Shown: positions 8,695-17,880, counted from the first letter of the stretch. The stretch: DNA of 64,000 bases from Sporosarcina globispora (GCF_001274725.1 NZ_LGUF01000007.1:5029655-5093654), one strand, 5' to 3'. Translations and numbers: made by a program. The notes: generated by a model from the letters alone, not told the origin.

Positions 8695-10167
8695 CTACTC
8701 AATAAAGTCAGCCAATCTAAAAGACGGCGGCAGCAATTCATTTTCAGGAAGCTCTTGATAATCTCTTTCCAGATAACCTTTTTTCATTTTCTTAAAATAC
8801 TCTTGCGCCCTTTCATTTATTTCCTTTAAATCAAGGTTTGGTATTTTTCGATCTTTCATGACCACTTTCCCGTTGATAATGGATAATTTTACATCTCTTC
8901 CAGTACCGCTTAAAATCGCTGTTCTTAAAGGATCATCTATAACTCCCATATGAAATCCATCTAAATCAATAGCAATAATATCTGCTTTTGCACCCGCAGC
9001 AAGTCGGCCTAAATCTTCCCTGCCAAGAAACTTCGAAGCTCCCAATGTAGCAGCACGGTAAAAATCTGAGTATGCTGAGTCTTTAACTTCTTTATTTACT
9101 ATCCGCGAAAGCATGCTCCCTGTTCTGATATTCTGGAACATATCAGGAGGAAACGTATCTGTTCCTAAAGCTAAATTAATTCCAGCCTGTTTATATTTTG
9201 CAAAGGATTCCATTGCCTGTCCATGCCTCCCAATTATTAAGGGACAATGAATGACAGTTGTGTCCGTTTCACTCAGCAGAGCCAAATCATCCCCTTCACC
9301 TGCTTTGGCCTCACTGTATCCAGAAATAAAATGGGCATGGGGAATCGCTGTTTTCGATCCTAAAAATCCGAGATTATATAAATGCCTAATTGGCGTTACG
9401 CCATATTTCTTAATCATTGTGTGATATTCAAAATCCCCTTGGGCTGCATGCAATTTTATCGGAACTTGATAATGATCACTATATTGTTTTGTCCTGAGCA
9501 GGCTTTCTTCCGTTTGGCATTCTATCCGTTCAGGCGCAAGCATTCCCCTCACCAAACCATTAAATGAACCATCAAACTCTTCCAAAAACCATACAGCTCT
9601 TTCCAATCCTTGTCTTCCAGCTTCTTCATCCCAATAAATCTTTATATTGCCATCAGCCTGAACAACTCTTATTCCCGATTGATAGCTTGGGCCCAGGTAT
9701 ATCCGCAGTCCCAAGTTACCAGCATGCCGGGCTGCTGAAGCAAGCTCCTCATATGTTTCTGCCCATTTTTTATAATGCACTGAAGTGATTGGCATAGCAG
9801 TTGTAATTCCATGGAGGATTAGCTGTGAATAGGCATATAAAGATTTAAAAGACTCTTCTTCAGCCGTCATCATTTCACGGTGCCCCTCTTTAACATACCG
9901 CTCTGACCAGAGCAGATTTTTCTGCCTTGCTGAACTGGCCTCCAAATGCAAAATATCATGATCAATATCGCCTAATGCATTTAAGTCAATGAATCCCGGG
10001 CTGATTAAAGCGTTGCCGGCATCTATTACTTTATCAGTTTGGCCTGAATAGCTTTTTCCAACATAAATGATGGTATCGTTTTCAAATACAACTTCAGCAT
10101 TTTCTATCAGGACATGATCAACTCCGTCATAGCCCATAACATATTTGCCTTTTATCTTGGTCTTCAT
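8695..10167 (-). CDS. amidohydrolase-family protein with an altered first metal motif
   Basis: A 490-residue protein of the chlorohydrolase/deaminase amidohydrolase superfamily. The beta-sandwich start (VIDAGNALISPGFIDL), the later metal-site elements (IKLHAAQGDFEYH, IPHAHFISGYSE, ALGTDTFPPDM) and the C-terminal LAAGAKADIIAIDL phrase are all present. At the position where HxH is expected the sequence reads DLNALGDIDHD, so the usual first two histidines are missing. It overlaps the stop of the upstream amidohydrolase by 4 bases (ATGA), so the two are co-translated. Substrate unknown; related proteins act on triazines, guanine-like rings or amino-heterocycles. Confidence 0.8.
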   Translation of the reverse strand: MKTKIKGKYVMGYDGVDHVLIENAEVVFENDTIIYVGKSYSGQTDKVIDAGNALISPGFIDLNALGDIDHDILHLEASSARQKNLLWSERYVKEGHREMMTAEEESFKSLYAYSQLILHGITTAMPITSVHYKKWAETYEELASAARHAGNLGLRIYLGPSYQSGIRVVQADGNIKIYWDEEAGRQGLERAVWFLEEFDGSFNGLVRGMLAPERIECQTEESLLRTKQYSDHYQVPIKLHAAQGDFEYHTMIKKYGVTPIRHLYNLGFLGSKTAIPHAHFISGYSEAKAGEGDDLALLSETDTTVIHCPLIIGRHGQAMESFAKYKQAGINLALGTDTFPPDMFQNIRTGSMLSRIVNKEVKDSAYSDFYRAATLGASKFLGREDLGRLAAGAKADIIAIDLDGFHMGVIDDPLRTAILSGTGRDVKLSIINGKVVMKDRKIPNLDLKEINERAQEYFKKMKKGYLERDYQELPENELLPPSFRLADFIE

Positions 10168-11672
10168 TCATTTTCCCCTTTCTCCCCAACAGCTTCTTCT
10201 TTGTTAAGCTCAATTCCATCCCCATAGGTTCGTGTGTGACCCCAAAAATATTTCGTTTGCTTCATATATTTTTCAAGACCCGCACGCTTAATTGTTGAAT
10301 TAGCTTCTTCATTTGCTTCTGCCAAAACTGAACTTTCATCAACAGAGCAGACTACTCTGTCTTTCATAAGAACCCTGCCATCTACGATAACATGCCACAC
10401 ATCATTTGCAGCAGCTTGATGGACAAGCCGATGAATATGCATGAACTCAGGTGTTAAGTGCGGCTGATGCATATTGACAGTTATAACATCCGCCTTTTTT
10501 CCTGCTTTAAGAGAGCCCAATTCATCATCCCATCCAATACATTTTGCGGCATCAATCGTAACCATTTCCAGAAGCTTACCCGGAGGTAAGCAATATTCAT
10601 CTCTATGTGCTGCCTGATGTATAAATTGTGTTTTTCTCATCGCTTGAAACATGTCAAAGCTAGTTGATGGTGAATTACCATCAGTTGATATAGCAACTGT
10701 TGTGCCCAGCTCTATCAATTCTATCATCGGTGTGCTGGCATGAATTTGAGAAAATCCAGGAGAGGCACTGACATTCGTCCCGGTTTCAGCTAATATTTTC
10801 GCTTCATCAAAGGATATCCCCCTGCAGTGCTGAAGATGAACATCAGGACCTAAAAGAGCATTCTCCCAATCTTTTACTGCTAAGTGAATCATGCCTCCAA
10901 AAGCGTCAGAGTGTATTCTTGTATTATATTTTCTGGCAATCTCTCTGACTTTCTTTGCTTGGTATAAATCATGCTCTGTTAAATCATGAAGTCTGGCAGG
11001 TGAAGTTGGGCCAGATGGTTCAACTGATGTAACGATTACAAAAGGAGTAATGAATGCTCGTGTCCGATCTTGATTGGCGTGGTTTAATGCTTCAATCACT
11101 GCTTCTGCACCATTTAACACTTCCTCGTAGGTGACTTCTTTTGTAATTCTTTGACCGTCTATCCACCGGCTGAATGAATGAGGCCATGGCGGGTTGCAGG
11201 GACCGGTGCAAACAACCTCCCTAACACCAGTTTCTGCATAAGCTTTTGCATGATTGACGGCAAAAATCGGATCATCCGACCTTGGCATTGAGCCAAGAAC
11301 AGATACACCTGTTGTTATTCCCGCCTTCAAACGCTCAAGAGCAGAAAGCTTTCCCTCAAAATACCAGAATTCATCTGTTACAAAATGCTTATATGTATTC
11401 GTCATAATAGGCATCCAAAAATCAATGCTTTCCATTGCAATTGTCTTAAACATCGAATGTCCGCCATGGCCATGGACATCAATTAATCCTGGCAGGATGC
11501 AATGATGGCTGCAATCTATTACTTCTTTAGCTTCATACATTTCCATTAGTTTTTCACTCGAATCTACATCCAGGATCCTGTTTCCATTTATGGCAACAGC
11601 TCCATCGGTAATTATTCGCCTATTTTGATCCATAGTAATGACTGTTCCATGAATCAGGAGTAAATCAATCAT
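10164..11672 (-). CDS. amidohydrolase of the TrzN/SsnA-like deaminase group
   Basis: About 502 residues. The intact HxH metal motif is seen in LPGLIDVHGHGGHS; further ligands are in TRIHSDAFGG, HLQHCRGISFDEAKILAETG and AISTDGNSPSTSFDM, and the tail carries LKAGKKADVITVNM. This is the aminohydrolase/chlorohydrolase branch that removes amino or other groups from heterocycles. The start is taken at the ATG at 11672 because GAGGAG lies 7 bases upstream; a longer frame reaches 11723. It is the first gene of a two-gene unit with the altered amidohydrolase downstream. Actual substrate not deducible. Confidence 0.82.
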   Translation of the reverse strand: MIDLLLIHGTVITMDQNRRIITDGAVAINGNRILDVDSSEKLMEMYEAKEVIDCSHHCILPGLIDVHGHGGHSMFKTIAMESIDFWMPIMTNTYKHFVTDEFWYFEGKLSALERLKAGITTGVSVLGSMPRSDDPIFAVNHAKAYAETGVREVVCTGPCNPPWPHSFSRWIDGQRITKEVTYEEVLNGAEAVIEALNHANQDRTRAFITPFVIVTSVEPSGPTSPARLHDLTEHDLYQAKKVREIARKYNTRIHSDAFGGMIHLAVKDWENALLGPDVHLQHCRGISFDEAKILAETGTNVSASPGFSQIHASTPMIELIELGTTVAISTDGNSPSTSFDMFQAMRKTQFIHQAAHRDEYCLPPGKLLEMVTIDAAKCIGWDDELGSLKAGKKADVITVNMHQPHLTPEFMHIHRLVHQAAANDVWHVIVDGRVLMKDRVVCSVDESSVLAEANEEANSTIKRAGLEKYMKQTKYFWGHTRTYGDGIELNKEEAVGEKGENE

Positions 11673-11879
11673 TTTCTTCTCCTCACTTCTTTTTAACTTT
11701 AAGTATAAGGAAATAGAAAACACTAAACTTTCAGAATTATTACATATATTTAAAGTATTTCTACCTATTTTTTTATTTTATTTACCTAGTTTCTATCTCA
11801 CTTGTCATTTGCTATAATTTTAAATAAATAAAAATTATACATTTTTTTCTAATTCAGTAAATTGTGAGGTGCAAGGAAT

Positions 11880-12104
11880 TTGACAGGTACCATTGCCGTT
11901 GTTATGACTTTCTCTATTCCCATCATCGCCATCCTGACTTTTCATACTCAAAGACTTGCAAAGATTAAACACAATATGATTAAAGATGAAATTACCCTGG
12001 AAAAGCTGAAGCAGGAAAACTATCTGCTTGAAACAGAAAAAATGAAGATCGAGCTGGAGCAAATGAAAATTGAAGGTCCCAAGGATCATACAAAAATTAT
12101 ATAA
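11880..12104 (+). CDS. small membrane-anchored coiled-coil protein
   Basis: A 74-residue protein with one N-terminal membrane helix (about residues 3-21) followed by a highly charged heptad-like helix rich in Lys and Glu (IKDEITLEKLKQENYLLET...). It starts with TTG; a GAGGTG box 8 bases upstream supports this. A terminator follows at once. The product resembles short membrane-tethered coiled-coil proteins often seen in Bacillaceae, but I do not recognise a characterised family. Convergent with hemY. Confidence 0.65.
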   Translation: MTGTIAVVMTFSIPIIAILTFHTQRLAKIKHNMIKDEITLEKLKQENYLLETEKMKIELEQMKIEGPKDHTKII

Positions 12105-12108
12105 GCTC

Positions 12109-12141
12109 AAAATCCCCATCTTTTAAAGAAGGGGATTTTTG
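12109..12141. terminator. bidirectional terminator
   Basis: Arms AAAATCCCC (12109-12117) and GGGGATTTT (12131-12139) with flanking A and T runs on both sides. It ends the small rightward coiled-coil gene and, on the other strand, hemY. Confidence 0.85.
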
Positions 12142-12143
12142 TT

Positions 12144-13529
12144 TTATATATGTTCAATAATTTTCCTGGCAGTTTCAGCCCCATTTTCAATACAGTCTGG
12201 TATGCCCACACCATAATAGGAGCAGCCGGCAAGCCATATGCCCGGATATTCCCGGTCCAGCCTGTTTTCAAGTGCCGCCACTGTCTGCGGATGAGATATC
12301 AGGTAGTTGGGCATTTTCCCTGTCCAGTTCGTCACTTCACTTGCTGCAGGAACAGCCGTAATGCCAAGGCTTTTTTCTATATCAGCCAAAGCCGTCTGCA
12401 GCAGCTTTTCTTCATTCATTTCCTTCAGAGATGCAAAGTCCGGATGGCTGCTTTTATAAAATAATCTTACAAGCAAATTGCCGCTTGCCGATGTATGCTT
12501 CCACTTGCGGCTTGTCCATGTACAGGCATTACAGGTTAATTCATCCGTATTTGCGGTAATGAAGCCTGTACCGTCTTCAGGCAGCTCACTGTCAGGAATA
12601 TCATATGCAAGATAGATAGAGATAAGGGAGCTGTTCTTCAAAAGTCCGAATTCCGCTTTCAGCTCCTCATGATCGAACAGGGTTACAGCGGCATTATGCG
12701 GAATGCTCAGCACCACATGGTCTGCCTTCAGGCTTTCGCCATTCGAGAAATCGACTATATATCTGCGATCACTTTTCTCTATTTTTACGGCCTTCGTGTT
12801 TTTAAATATTTCTGCTCCATCCAATTTTCCCTCATAAGCATCGATTAATGTATCCAGACCTTTTTTAAAGGAAAGGAACTTCTTTCCCCCACCACTCTGG
12901 AACACCTTTTTATTTTCCTCAAACCCTCTTATGATACTGCCGTATTTTTCTTTATAATCAAACACCTGCGGAAGAGTGGAAGCAATGGTTAAGTCACTGA
13001 GATTCCCTGAATATACCCCTGAAAGAACAGGCGCGATTTGTTTTTCCACTAGTTCTTTTCCGAAAAAATGCTCCAGGAAATCGCCGATGGAATCGTTCTT
13101 TGTAAAGCTTTTATTTTTCGTATAAAAATCTTTTAGGGCTTCAACCTTTCCTTCTGCTGAAACAAGCGTTGATTTGGCAAGAGATTCAACGCTCGCAGGA
13201 ATCCCAAACACAGAATCTGCCGGGATCAGCTTAAGCTCGCCATCACTGTATATATAGGACCGCCCCGCCGCATTGTATACTACCTCTTCTTCCAAACCCA
13301 GCTCTTGGATAAAATTCATAGCATTCGCTTTTCGGGCGACAATCGAATCAGCTCCCGCTTCGATTACAAAGCCGCCTTCCCTGACTGTGCGGATTTTTCC
13401 ACCAAGGTGTTCTGCTGATTCTGCCAGTACAAGCCTTATATCCTGCCCGTTTTCTTTTTTCCACTTATTCAGTTCATACATAGCGGATAACCCTGTTACA
13501 CCGCCGCCTATGACCAATACTGTTTTCAC
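12144..13529 (-). CDS. hemY: coproporphyrinogen III / protoporphyrinogen IX oxidase (FAD)
   Basis: The N-terminus is a FAD-binding dinucleotide fold (VLVIGGGVTGLSAMYEL), followed by LGGKIRTVREGGFVIEAGADSIVARK, the signature of HemY/HemG-type porphyrinogen oxidases, and the C-terminal LAGCSYYGVGIPDCIENG flavin-contact segment. The 461-residue length fits. In Gram-positive bacteria this soluble or peripheral enzyme oxidises coproporphyrinogen III to coproporphyrin III in the coproporphyrin-dependent heme route (also named CgoX). It is monocistronic here, without hemE or hemH next to it. Confidence 0.94.
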   Translation of the reverse strand: MKTVLVIGGGVTGLSAMYELNKWKKENGQDIRLVLAESAEHLGGKIRTVREGGFVIEAGADSIVARKANAMNFIQELGLEEEVVYNAAGRSYIYSDGELKLIPADSVFGIPASVESLAKSTLVSAEGKVEALKDFYTKNKSFTKNDSIGDFLEHFFGKELVEKQIAPVLSGVYSGNLSDLTIASTLPQVFDYKEKYGSIIRGFEENKKVFQSGGGKKFLSFKKGLDTLIDAYEGKLDGAEIFKNTKAVKIEKSDRRYIVDFSNGESLKADHVVLSIPHNAAVTLFDHEELKAEFGLLKNSSLISIYLAYDIPDSELPEDGTGFITANTDELTCNACTWTSRKWKHTSASGNLLVRLFYKSSHPDFASLKEMNEEKLLQTALADIEKSLGITAVPAASEVTNWTGKMPNYLISHPQTVAALENRLDREYPGIWLAGCSYYGVGIPDCIENGAETARKIIEHI

Positions 13530-13669
13530 ATGTATGCACCTCAGTTTAGATCCAATTCATATATAAAGTGTACCACAACATAAAGAGATGAAAGAATGTG
13601 ATGGTTTGTCTAAATGATGAATATGTTTTTTCAAAAAATGGAAAAAATGGAGAACTCATCTCCGTTTCA

Positions 13670-14734
13670 TCACTTCCTGAACCAATTTGCATGTTCATCC
13701 ATATGTAAAAAAGGAATATCCGTATCAACTTCACCAGTTATCCTATTAATTTCAACATCCTGGCCATCGAGCCACTGTCTGAAGTCAAAAACAATCGGCT
13801 CTCTGTCGCCGCCGAGGGCAAACCAGGCTTTCATCTTCCCTGGCAGATATGCAGATGTATGAATTGTCCCGGCCCAGCTTCCATAAAGATCTGAAAAAAC
13901 GCCTTTATCGCTATCATTCAGGAGGCGGAAAGCATCATGTGCATTCAAGCGCTCACCCAGACGGCCTTTCATCACAGCCAGCCTGCGCATGCTATCCCCA
14001 AGATGGTTCCGGTTTTCATCCTTCATGATTTCAAAATGGTTTGTACAGGCTGATGTCTGACGGACCTTTACACCTCTCGGAGATGTTTCTACCGCATAAG
14101 TCTCTCCGCATGTGTCATATACCACATAAGTAAAAGAATGCCGGTGCGGCATTTCCTTCAGCATCTCCACCGCTTCTTCCACGTTTCCACATGCCTCCAA
14201 AATCAGACGGCCGATCATACAGCAGATAAATCCATCACCAGGTTTTTTACGATTCATAAAATTATAGCCAATTACAAGACCTTTTTCATTCATGCCATCC
14301 ATCCGGCCAGCCACCCTCTGGCTCGGGCCAATAATCGCATAGCCCTGATCTGTTGGCTGATAAAAGGTATATCGGCCTTCATAGGTTTTTGGATGGTAAT
14401 CATAGTTGCGGATCAGGTAGTCATCCCCTGTTAATATGGAACAGCCTGAACGGACATAATCGAGGCGATACCCGCCAAACTCCTTTAAAACCCGCTCCAT
14501 CGGCCATTGCAGGGCTTCCTGTATCCCAAGCAGCTCATCCCAAATCCCAGGTGCAAAACTGGTAATCGCTTTTTTCACTTCTGCTTCATTTATTGAAAAA
14601 CGCGGCTTTCTTACCTTCCATTGATCCTCCCGATTTTTAACAGAAAGAGAATCCTTTATAAGCTCTCCCTGCATGAAGCCAAATTCAAAGTGGGTTCCGC
14701 GGAATTGAATAATATCACTGTAAATCTTTTTCAA
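13670..14734 (-). CDS. C45-type Ntn hydrolase / acyltransferase-like protein
   Basis: 354 residues with the fold signature of the peptidase C45/acyl-CoA:6-aminopenicillanate acyltransferase group. The likely nucleophile is Cys98 in YVRSGCSIL, followed by the conserved LIRNYDYHP and the asparagine-rich VIGYNFMNR segment. In penicillin acyltransferase the cysteine is exposed by self-cleavage; here it lies about 97 residues in, so similar processing is possible. Bacterial members hydrolyse or transfer acyl groups from small amides or act on choline-like amides; the substrate here is unknown. It stands alone, downstream of the DUF1835 gene. Confidence 0.82.
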   Translation of the reverse strand: MKKIYSDIIQFRGTHFEFGFMQGELIKDSLSVKNREDQWKVRKPRFSINEAEVKKAITSFAPGIWDELLGIQEALQWPMERVLKEFGGYRLDYVRSGCSILTGDDYLIRNYDYHPKTYEGRYTFYQPTDQGYAIIGPSQRVAGRMDGMNEKGLVIGYNFMNRKKPGDGFICCMIGRLILEACGNVEEAVEMLKEMPHRHSFTYVVYDTCGETYAVETSPRGVKVRQTSACTNHFEIMKDENRNHLGDSMRRLAVMKGRLGERLNAHDAFRLLNDSDKGVFSDLYGSWAGTIHTSAYLPGKMKAWFALGGDREPIVFDFRQWLDGQDVEINRITGEVDTDIPFLHMDEHANWFRK

Positions 14735-14834
14735 GATAAATCCCTCTTCTATTCGTTTCTTTTATTAAGAATAAATGAAGCCCTCATGAAATTCCAGCAG
14801 ATGGATTTTGGTTATAGCGAAAAACCGGATCCAT

Positions 14835-15850
14835 CTAAAATTCTTTTAGTTTAATACTATAATGCCTCATACTTTTCGGAATTCCTTTTATGGCAAATAT
14901 TCCATTATATATTAAGGACCTTACTCTATACTCGGCAAAGCCATCACCAATAGGCTCATCCAGGTGCCCTATCACTTCACCAATTAATCTGGCTGATTTT
15001 ATAAAACCTTTATTGCTTTTATGGAGCTTTTTTGCTGACTCGATGAAATATTCATCAAAATAACTCTCTGGTACACTATGTATTTCATTATCTTCCCATA
15101 TACGCAATACTTGCTTTGTCTTTGAGAGTGCAAGCCAATCTGAAACAAAACTATTTCCTTCTTCTGCAGATAAGGGGCTTCCTATGTTTTTATCTAATAT
15201 TATCTTCAGCTTCTCTGGAGCTGCTTCACCTGAATGCCTTATAATGTATTGATGCTTTTTCGCAGGGAAAAGCTCCTTATAAGACTGCGAGATATTTATA
15301 ACATACACATTGTTTCCTTTATCTCTTAATAAGTATAGGAAATAGCGCAGACCGGCCTGTTCATCCGCGTTTTCAGCCGTCCAGATAACAATCGGCTTTT
15401 CGCTTGGAATAGCCTTTATCTCATCTAGTGCTCTGGATGTGTTTCTTCCATATTCCTTTTCCAGGTAATCTTCATACATGTTAATTTGTTCAATCAGCCA
15501 TTCTAATCGCTTTTTTCTCCCCTGCTCTTCATGTAACTGCCAAAGAGGCCCATTGCTAAAAAAATCAGGATAGCCAATGACCTTATTTTCTTTACTAAGC
15601 CCTACCTTTAAAGAGCCTGCCGGTGATTCTCCGCACACAATGTGATATGTTTCATATTCCCGCTGCAATTTGCTCTCTTGGGATTGAAAGAGTATTTTTT
15701 TTGAATATCATTGAGCTGCTCAAGTATCTCTTCCTTAGAATCGGTACTGTTTTTCAATAATTGGACCCGAAGCAATGTGTGGAATAAATAGCTCTTCGCT
15801 GCCCCCTCCGGAAGATTCTCAATTGCGTACCGTAATTCGTCGATCATCAT
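14835..15850 (-). pseudogene. DUF1835/DUF3658 protein, split by a single-base frameshift
   Basis: Two overlapping frames read as one protein. The upstream part (start 15850 or 15847) gives MIDELRYAIENLPEG...LEQLNDIQKK; the downstream part gives REYETYHIVCGESPAGSLKVGL and the rest of a DUF1835 domain, then a DUF3658-like C-terminal part (LIGEVIGHLDEPIGDGFAEYRVRSLI). The frame change lies at an A-tract of 8 (15695-15702 on the + strand as T). One extra A would restore a continuous frame through KKILFQSQESKLQREYETYH. It is either a real lesion, a tract-length variant or a sequencing slip. The function of DUF1835 proteins is not established. Confidence 0.8.
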
Positions 15851-15994
15851 AATCACCCTTAGTAAATGAATTGGAAATAATCTATTATACGATTGAACTT
15901 TAATGTTAGTTTCAAGAATAAGCTGATTTATTGCAAAAAGAATTTAGATCGCTTAAGATTGAATCGTACACGATTAACAATAGGAGGTATCCTA

Positions 15995-16471
15995 ATGACA
16001 ACAGTTTATGATTTTGAAGTCAAAAAAACGAATGGTGAATTGAAATCTCTGAAAGAATACGAAGGCAAGCCTCTGATTATCGTAAACACAGCAAGCAAAT
16101 GCGGGTTAACGCCACAATTCAAAGGACTCCAGGAGCTTTATGAAAAGTATAAAGACAGCGAACTTGAAATTCTTGGTTTTCCTTGTGATCAGTTCAATAA
16201 TCAGGAGTTTGATAATATTGAGGAGACCACTGAGTTTTGCCAGATCAATTATGGTGTATCTTTTCCGATTTTCGCCAAAATTGATGTAAATGGAGATAGC
16301 GCTGACCCTTTATTTGTTTTTCTAAAAGAACAGAAAAAAGGACTATTATCCAAAAGCATTAAGTGGAACTTTACAAAATTCCTCATGAACCGCAATGGCC
16401 ATGTTGTAGAACGTTATGCGCCAACAACGGAACCTGGAAAAATCGAGGATGATTTGACGAAATTATTGTAG
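15995..16471 (+). CDS. glutathione peroxidase-family thiol peroxidase
   Basis: 158 residues. The start at 15995 has TAGGAGG ideally spaced. The peroxidatic site is in [16 protein letters not shown] (Cys instead of selenocysteine), with [13 protein letters not shown] (Gln of the catalytic set and second Cys) and [13 protein letters not shown] (Trp). Such Bacillus enzymes (BsaA/Gpx type) reduce peroxides using thioredoxin-like donors. The OhrR-like regulator gene follows after 25 bases, so the two probably form an operon controlled by organic peroxide. Confidence 0.94.
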   Translation: MTTVYDFEVKKTNGELKSLKEYEGKPLIIVNTASKCGLTPQFKGLQELYEKYKDSELEILGFPCDQFNNQEFDNIEETTEFCQINYGVSFPIFAKIDVNGDSADPLFVFLKEQKKGLLSKSIKWNFTKFLMNRNGHVVERYAPTTEPGKIEDDLTKLL

Positions 16472-16496
16472 TACCAGATTAGAATCAGGTGATTAT

Positions 16497-16937
16497 GTGA
16501 AAGACTTTTTTACACTGGACAAACAGCTATGCTTTGCTGTTTATGAAACAGCAGGGGAATTTACAAAATTGTATACAAGTGCCCTTCAGCCATTCGGCTT
16601 AACCTATCCGCAGTATCTGGTCCTTCTGGCACTTTGGGAAAAGGATGGCGTGACAGCAAAGGAGCTTGGAGAAAGACTAAATCTTGGCACGGGGACACTC
16701 ACCCCCATGACTTCAAGAATGATTTCTAATGGCTGGCTTCGAAAAGAGCGTTCCAAAGAAGATGAAAGAAAGGTGTATATTTTCCTCGAGGAAAAGGCAC
16801 GCAAGGAAAAAGAGGTTATCACCCAAAATGTCGGAGAGGCCATTCAGGCTTGCAGCATTGAACTGGAAGAATATAAAGAACTTATGGAGCTTCTCGGAAA
16901 ACTTAGATTTAAGTTAAGGAGCAGAGTACCTCGCTGA
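16497..16937 (+). CDS. ohrR: MarR-family peroxide regulator, OhrR-like
   Basis: 146 residues starting with GTG (AGGTGAT box upstream). The N-terminal LDKQLCFAVY carries the sensing cysteine of OhrR regulators. The winged helix covers LTYPQYLVLLALWEKDGVTAKELGERLNLGTGTLTPM and KERSKEDERKVYIFL, both typical of OhrR. Organic hydroperoxides oxidise the cysteine and release DNA. Usually ohrR neighbours ohr; here the partner is a glutathione peroxidase gene just upstream. A terminator overlaps the last codons. Confidence 0.9.
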   Translation: MKDFFTLDKQLCFAVYETAGEFTKLYTSALQPFGLTYPQYLVLLALWEKDGVTAKELGERLNLGTGTLTPMTSRMISNGWLRKERSKEDERKVYIFLEEKARKEKEVITQNVGEAIQACSIELEEYKELMELLGKLRFKLRSRVPR

Positions 16938-16953
16938 TGCGGGGTACTCTTTT
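16923..16953 (+). terminator. terminator overlapping the ohrR-like stop codon
   Basis: Perfect 8-base arms AGAGTACC (16923-16930) and GGTACTCT (16943-16950) followed by TTT. The left arm encodes the final residues of the regulator, so terminator and coding sequence overlap. Confidence 0.9.
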
Positions 16954-17024
16954 CACAGTTCCATGTTTAATCCCTCCAAAAAAAGCCATATTAAGGATAG
17001 CTAATATGGAAGGGAGCAAGAATC

Positions 17025-17327
17025 ATGGAGTTTTTATCAAGAGAGCAAATAATCGGTGCACTGCAGGAGCCATTTCAATCATACATTGACAAATATGGGA
17101 TAGATGACATTGGGGTTTTCGAGGAAGAAGGCCAGGACCATCATTGTTATATGGGATACACGATAAAAAAAGAAGGGAAAACTTATCACGTGCATAGTCC
17201 ATTCATTAAAGATGATAGTGGAGGTTTATCTCCTGCAAAAAATGAGTGGACGATTGAATCGGATGAACCTGATAGCATTGACCGAAGAGGCTTCGATAAT
17301 ATAGAACAAGCACTTCAGGAATTATAA
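17025..17327 (+). CDS. small conserved Bacillus protein, DUF5634-like
   Basis: 100 residues, acidic, no membrane segment or signal peptide. The start ATG has an AAGGGAGC site. The sequence (MEFLSREQIIGALQ..., YIDKYGIDDIGVFEEEG, YMGYTIKKEGKTYHVHSPF) resembles a family of about 100-residue Bacillaceae proteins without known function; I assign DUF5634 only tentatively. It stands alone between the peroxide operon and the VOC gene. Confidence 0.75.
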   Translation: MEFLSREQIIGALQEPFQSYIDKYGIDDIGVFEEEGQDHHCYMGYTIKKEGKTYHVHSPFIKDDSGGLSPAKNEWTIESDEPDSIDRRGFDNIEQALQEL

Positions 17328-17421
17328 AGATTGTTCTGATTTTCACTTTTTGACTTTTGAACTATATTAAATTAAGAATATTTTGTCTATAATGGAGTTG
17401 TATTAGGAAGGAGTGAAAAGA

Positions 17422-17838
17422 ATGGCTGTTAATGCCTATCTTAATTTTGAGGGAAATACCCGTGAAGCGATTGAATTCTATGCGAAGGCTTTTGAGAAAG
17501 AGATGCCTGAGATTACAACTTTTGGTGAGGCTCCGCAGAATCCTGAATATCCTCTTCCAGAGGAAGCAAAGAATTTGGTTATGCATTCGAGCCTTAACAT
17601 TTGCGGCAGCAATGTAATGTTTTCAGATACTTTTCCCGGTATGCCATTTACAGTAGGAAATAACATTAACCTGGCAGTTGTCATTGATGATCTGGATAAC
17701 CTGAGAAAGTATTTTAACAATCTGCAGGAAGGCGGCACTGTAACCATGGAGCTGCAGGAAACATTTTGGAGCAAGAGCTTTGGCCAGTTAACAGATAAAT
17801 TCGGTGTAAACTGGATGTTCAGCCACGAAAGTGAATAA
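17422..17838 (+). CDS. VOC (glyoxalase/PhnB-like) family protein
   Basis: 138 residues. AYLNFEGNTREAIEFYAKAF is the first beta-alpha-beta unit of PhnB/3-demethylubiquinone-type VOC proteins; LVMHSSLNICGSNVMFSDTFPG and the C-terminal WSKSFGQLTDKFGVNWMFS complete the fold. The ATG at 17422 has AGGAAGGAG upstream. Members of this group are usually of unknown function (metal-dependent lyase, dioxygenase or resistance folds). No partner gene is evident, and a terminator follows. Confidence 0.88.
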   Translation: MAVNAYLNFEGNTREAIEFYAKAFEKEMPEITTFGEAPQNPEYPLPEEAKNLVMHSSLNICGSNVMFSDTFPGMPFTVGNNINLAVVIDDLDNLRKYFNNLQEGGTVTMELQETFWSKSFGQLTDKFGVNWMFSHESE

Positions 17839-17850
17839 CATACATAGACA

Positions 17851-17880
17851 AAAATGGAGGCATGAGACCTCCATTTTTTT
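17851..17880. terminator. terminator between convergent genes
   Basis: Arms AAAATGGAGG (17851-17860) and CCTCCATTTT (17868-17877), followed by a T-run on the + strand and preceded by an A-run, so it can work in both directions for the VOC gene and the AAA ATPase. Confidence 0.88.

Noticed and set aside
13614..13862. 82-codon + strand frame near the C45-type gene
   Set aside because: It runs antisense to the conserved C-terminus of that gene and has no similarity I can see.
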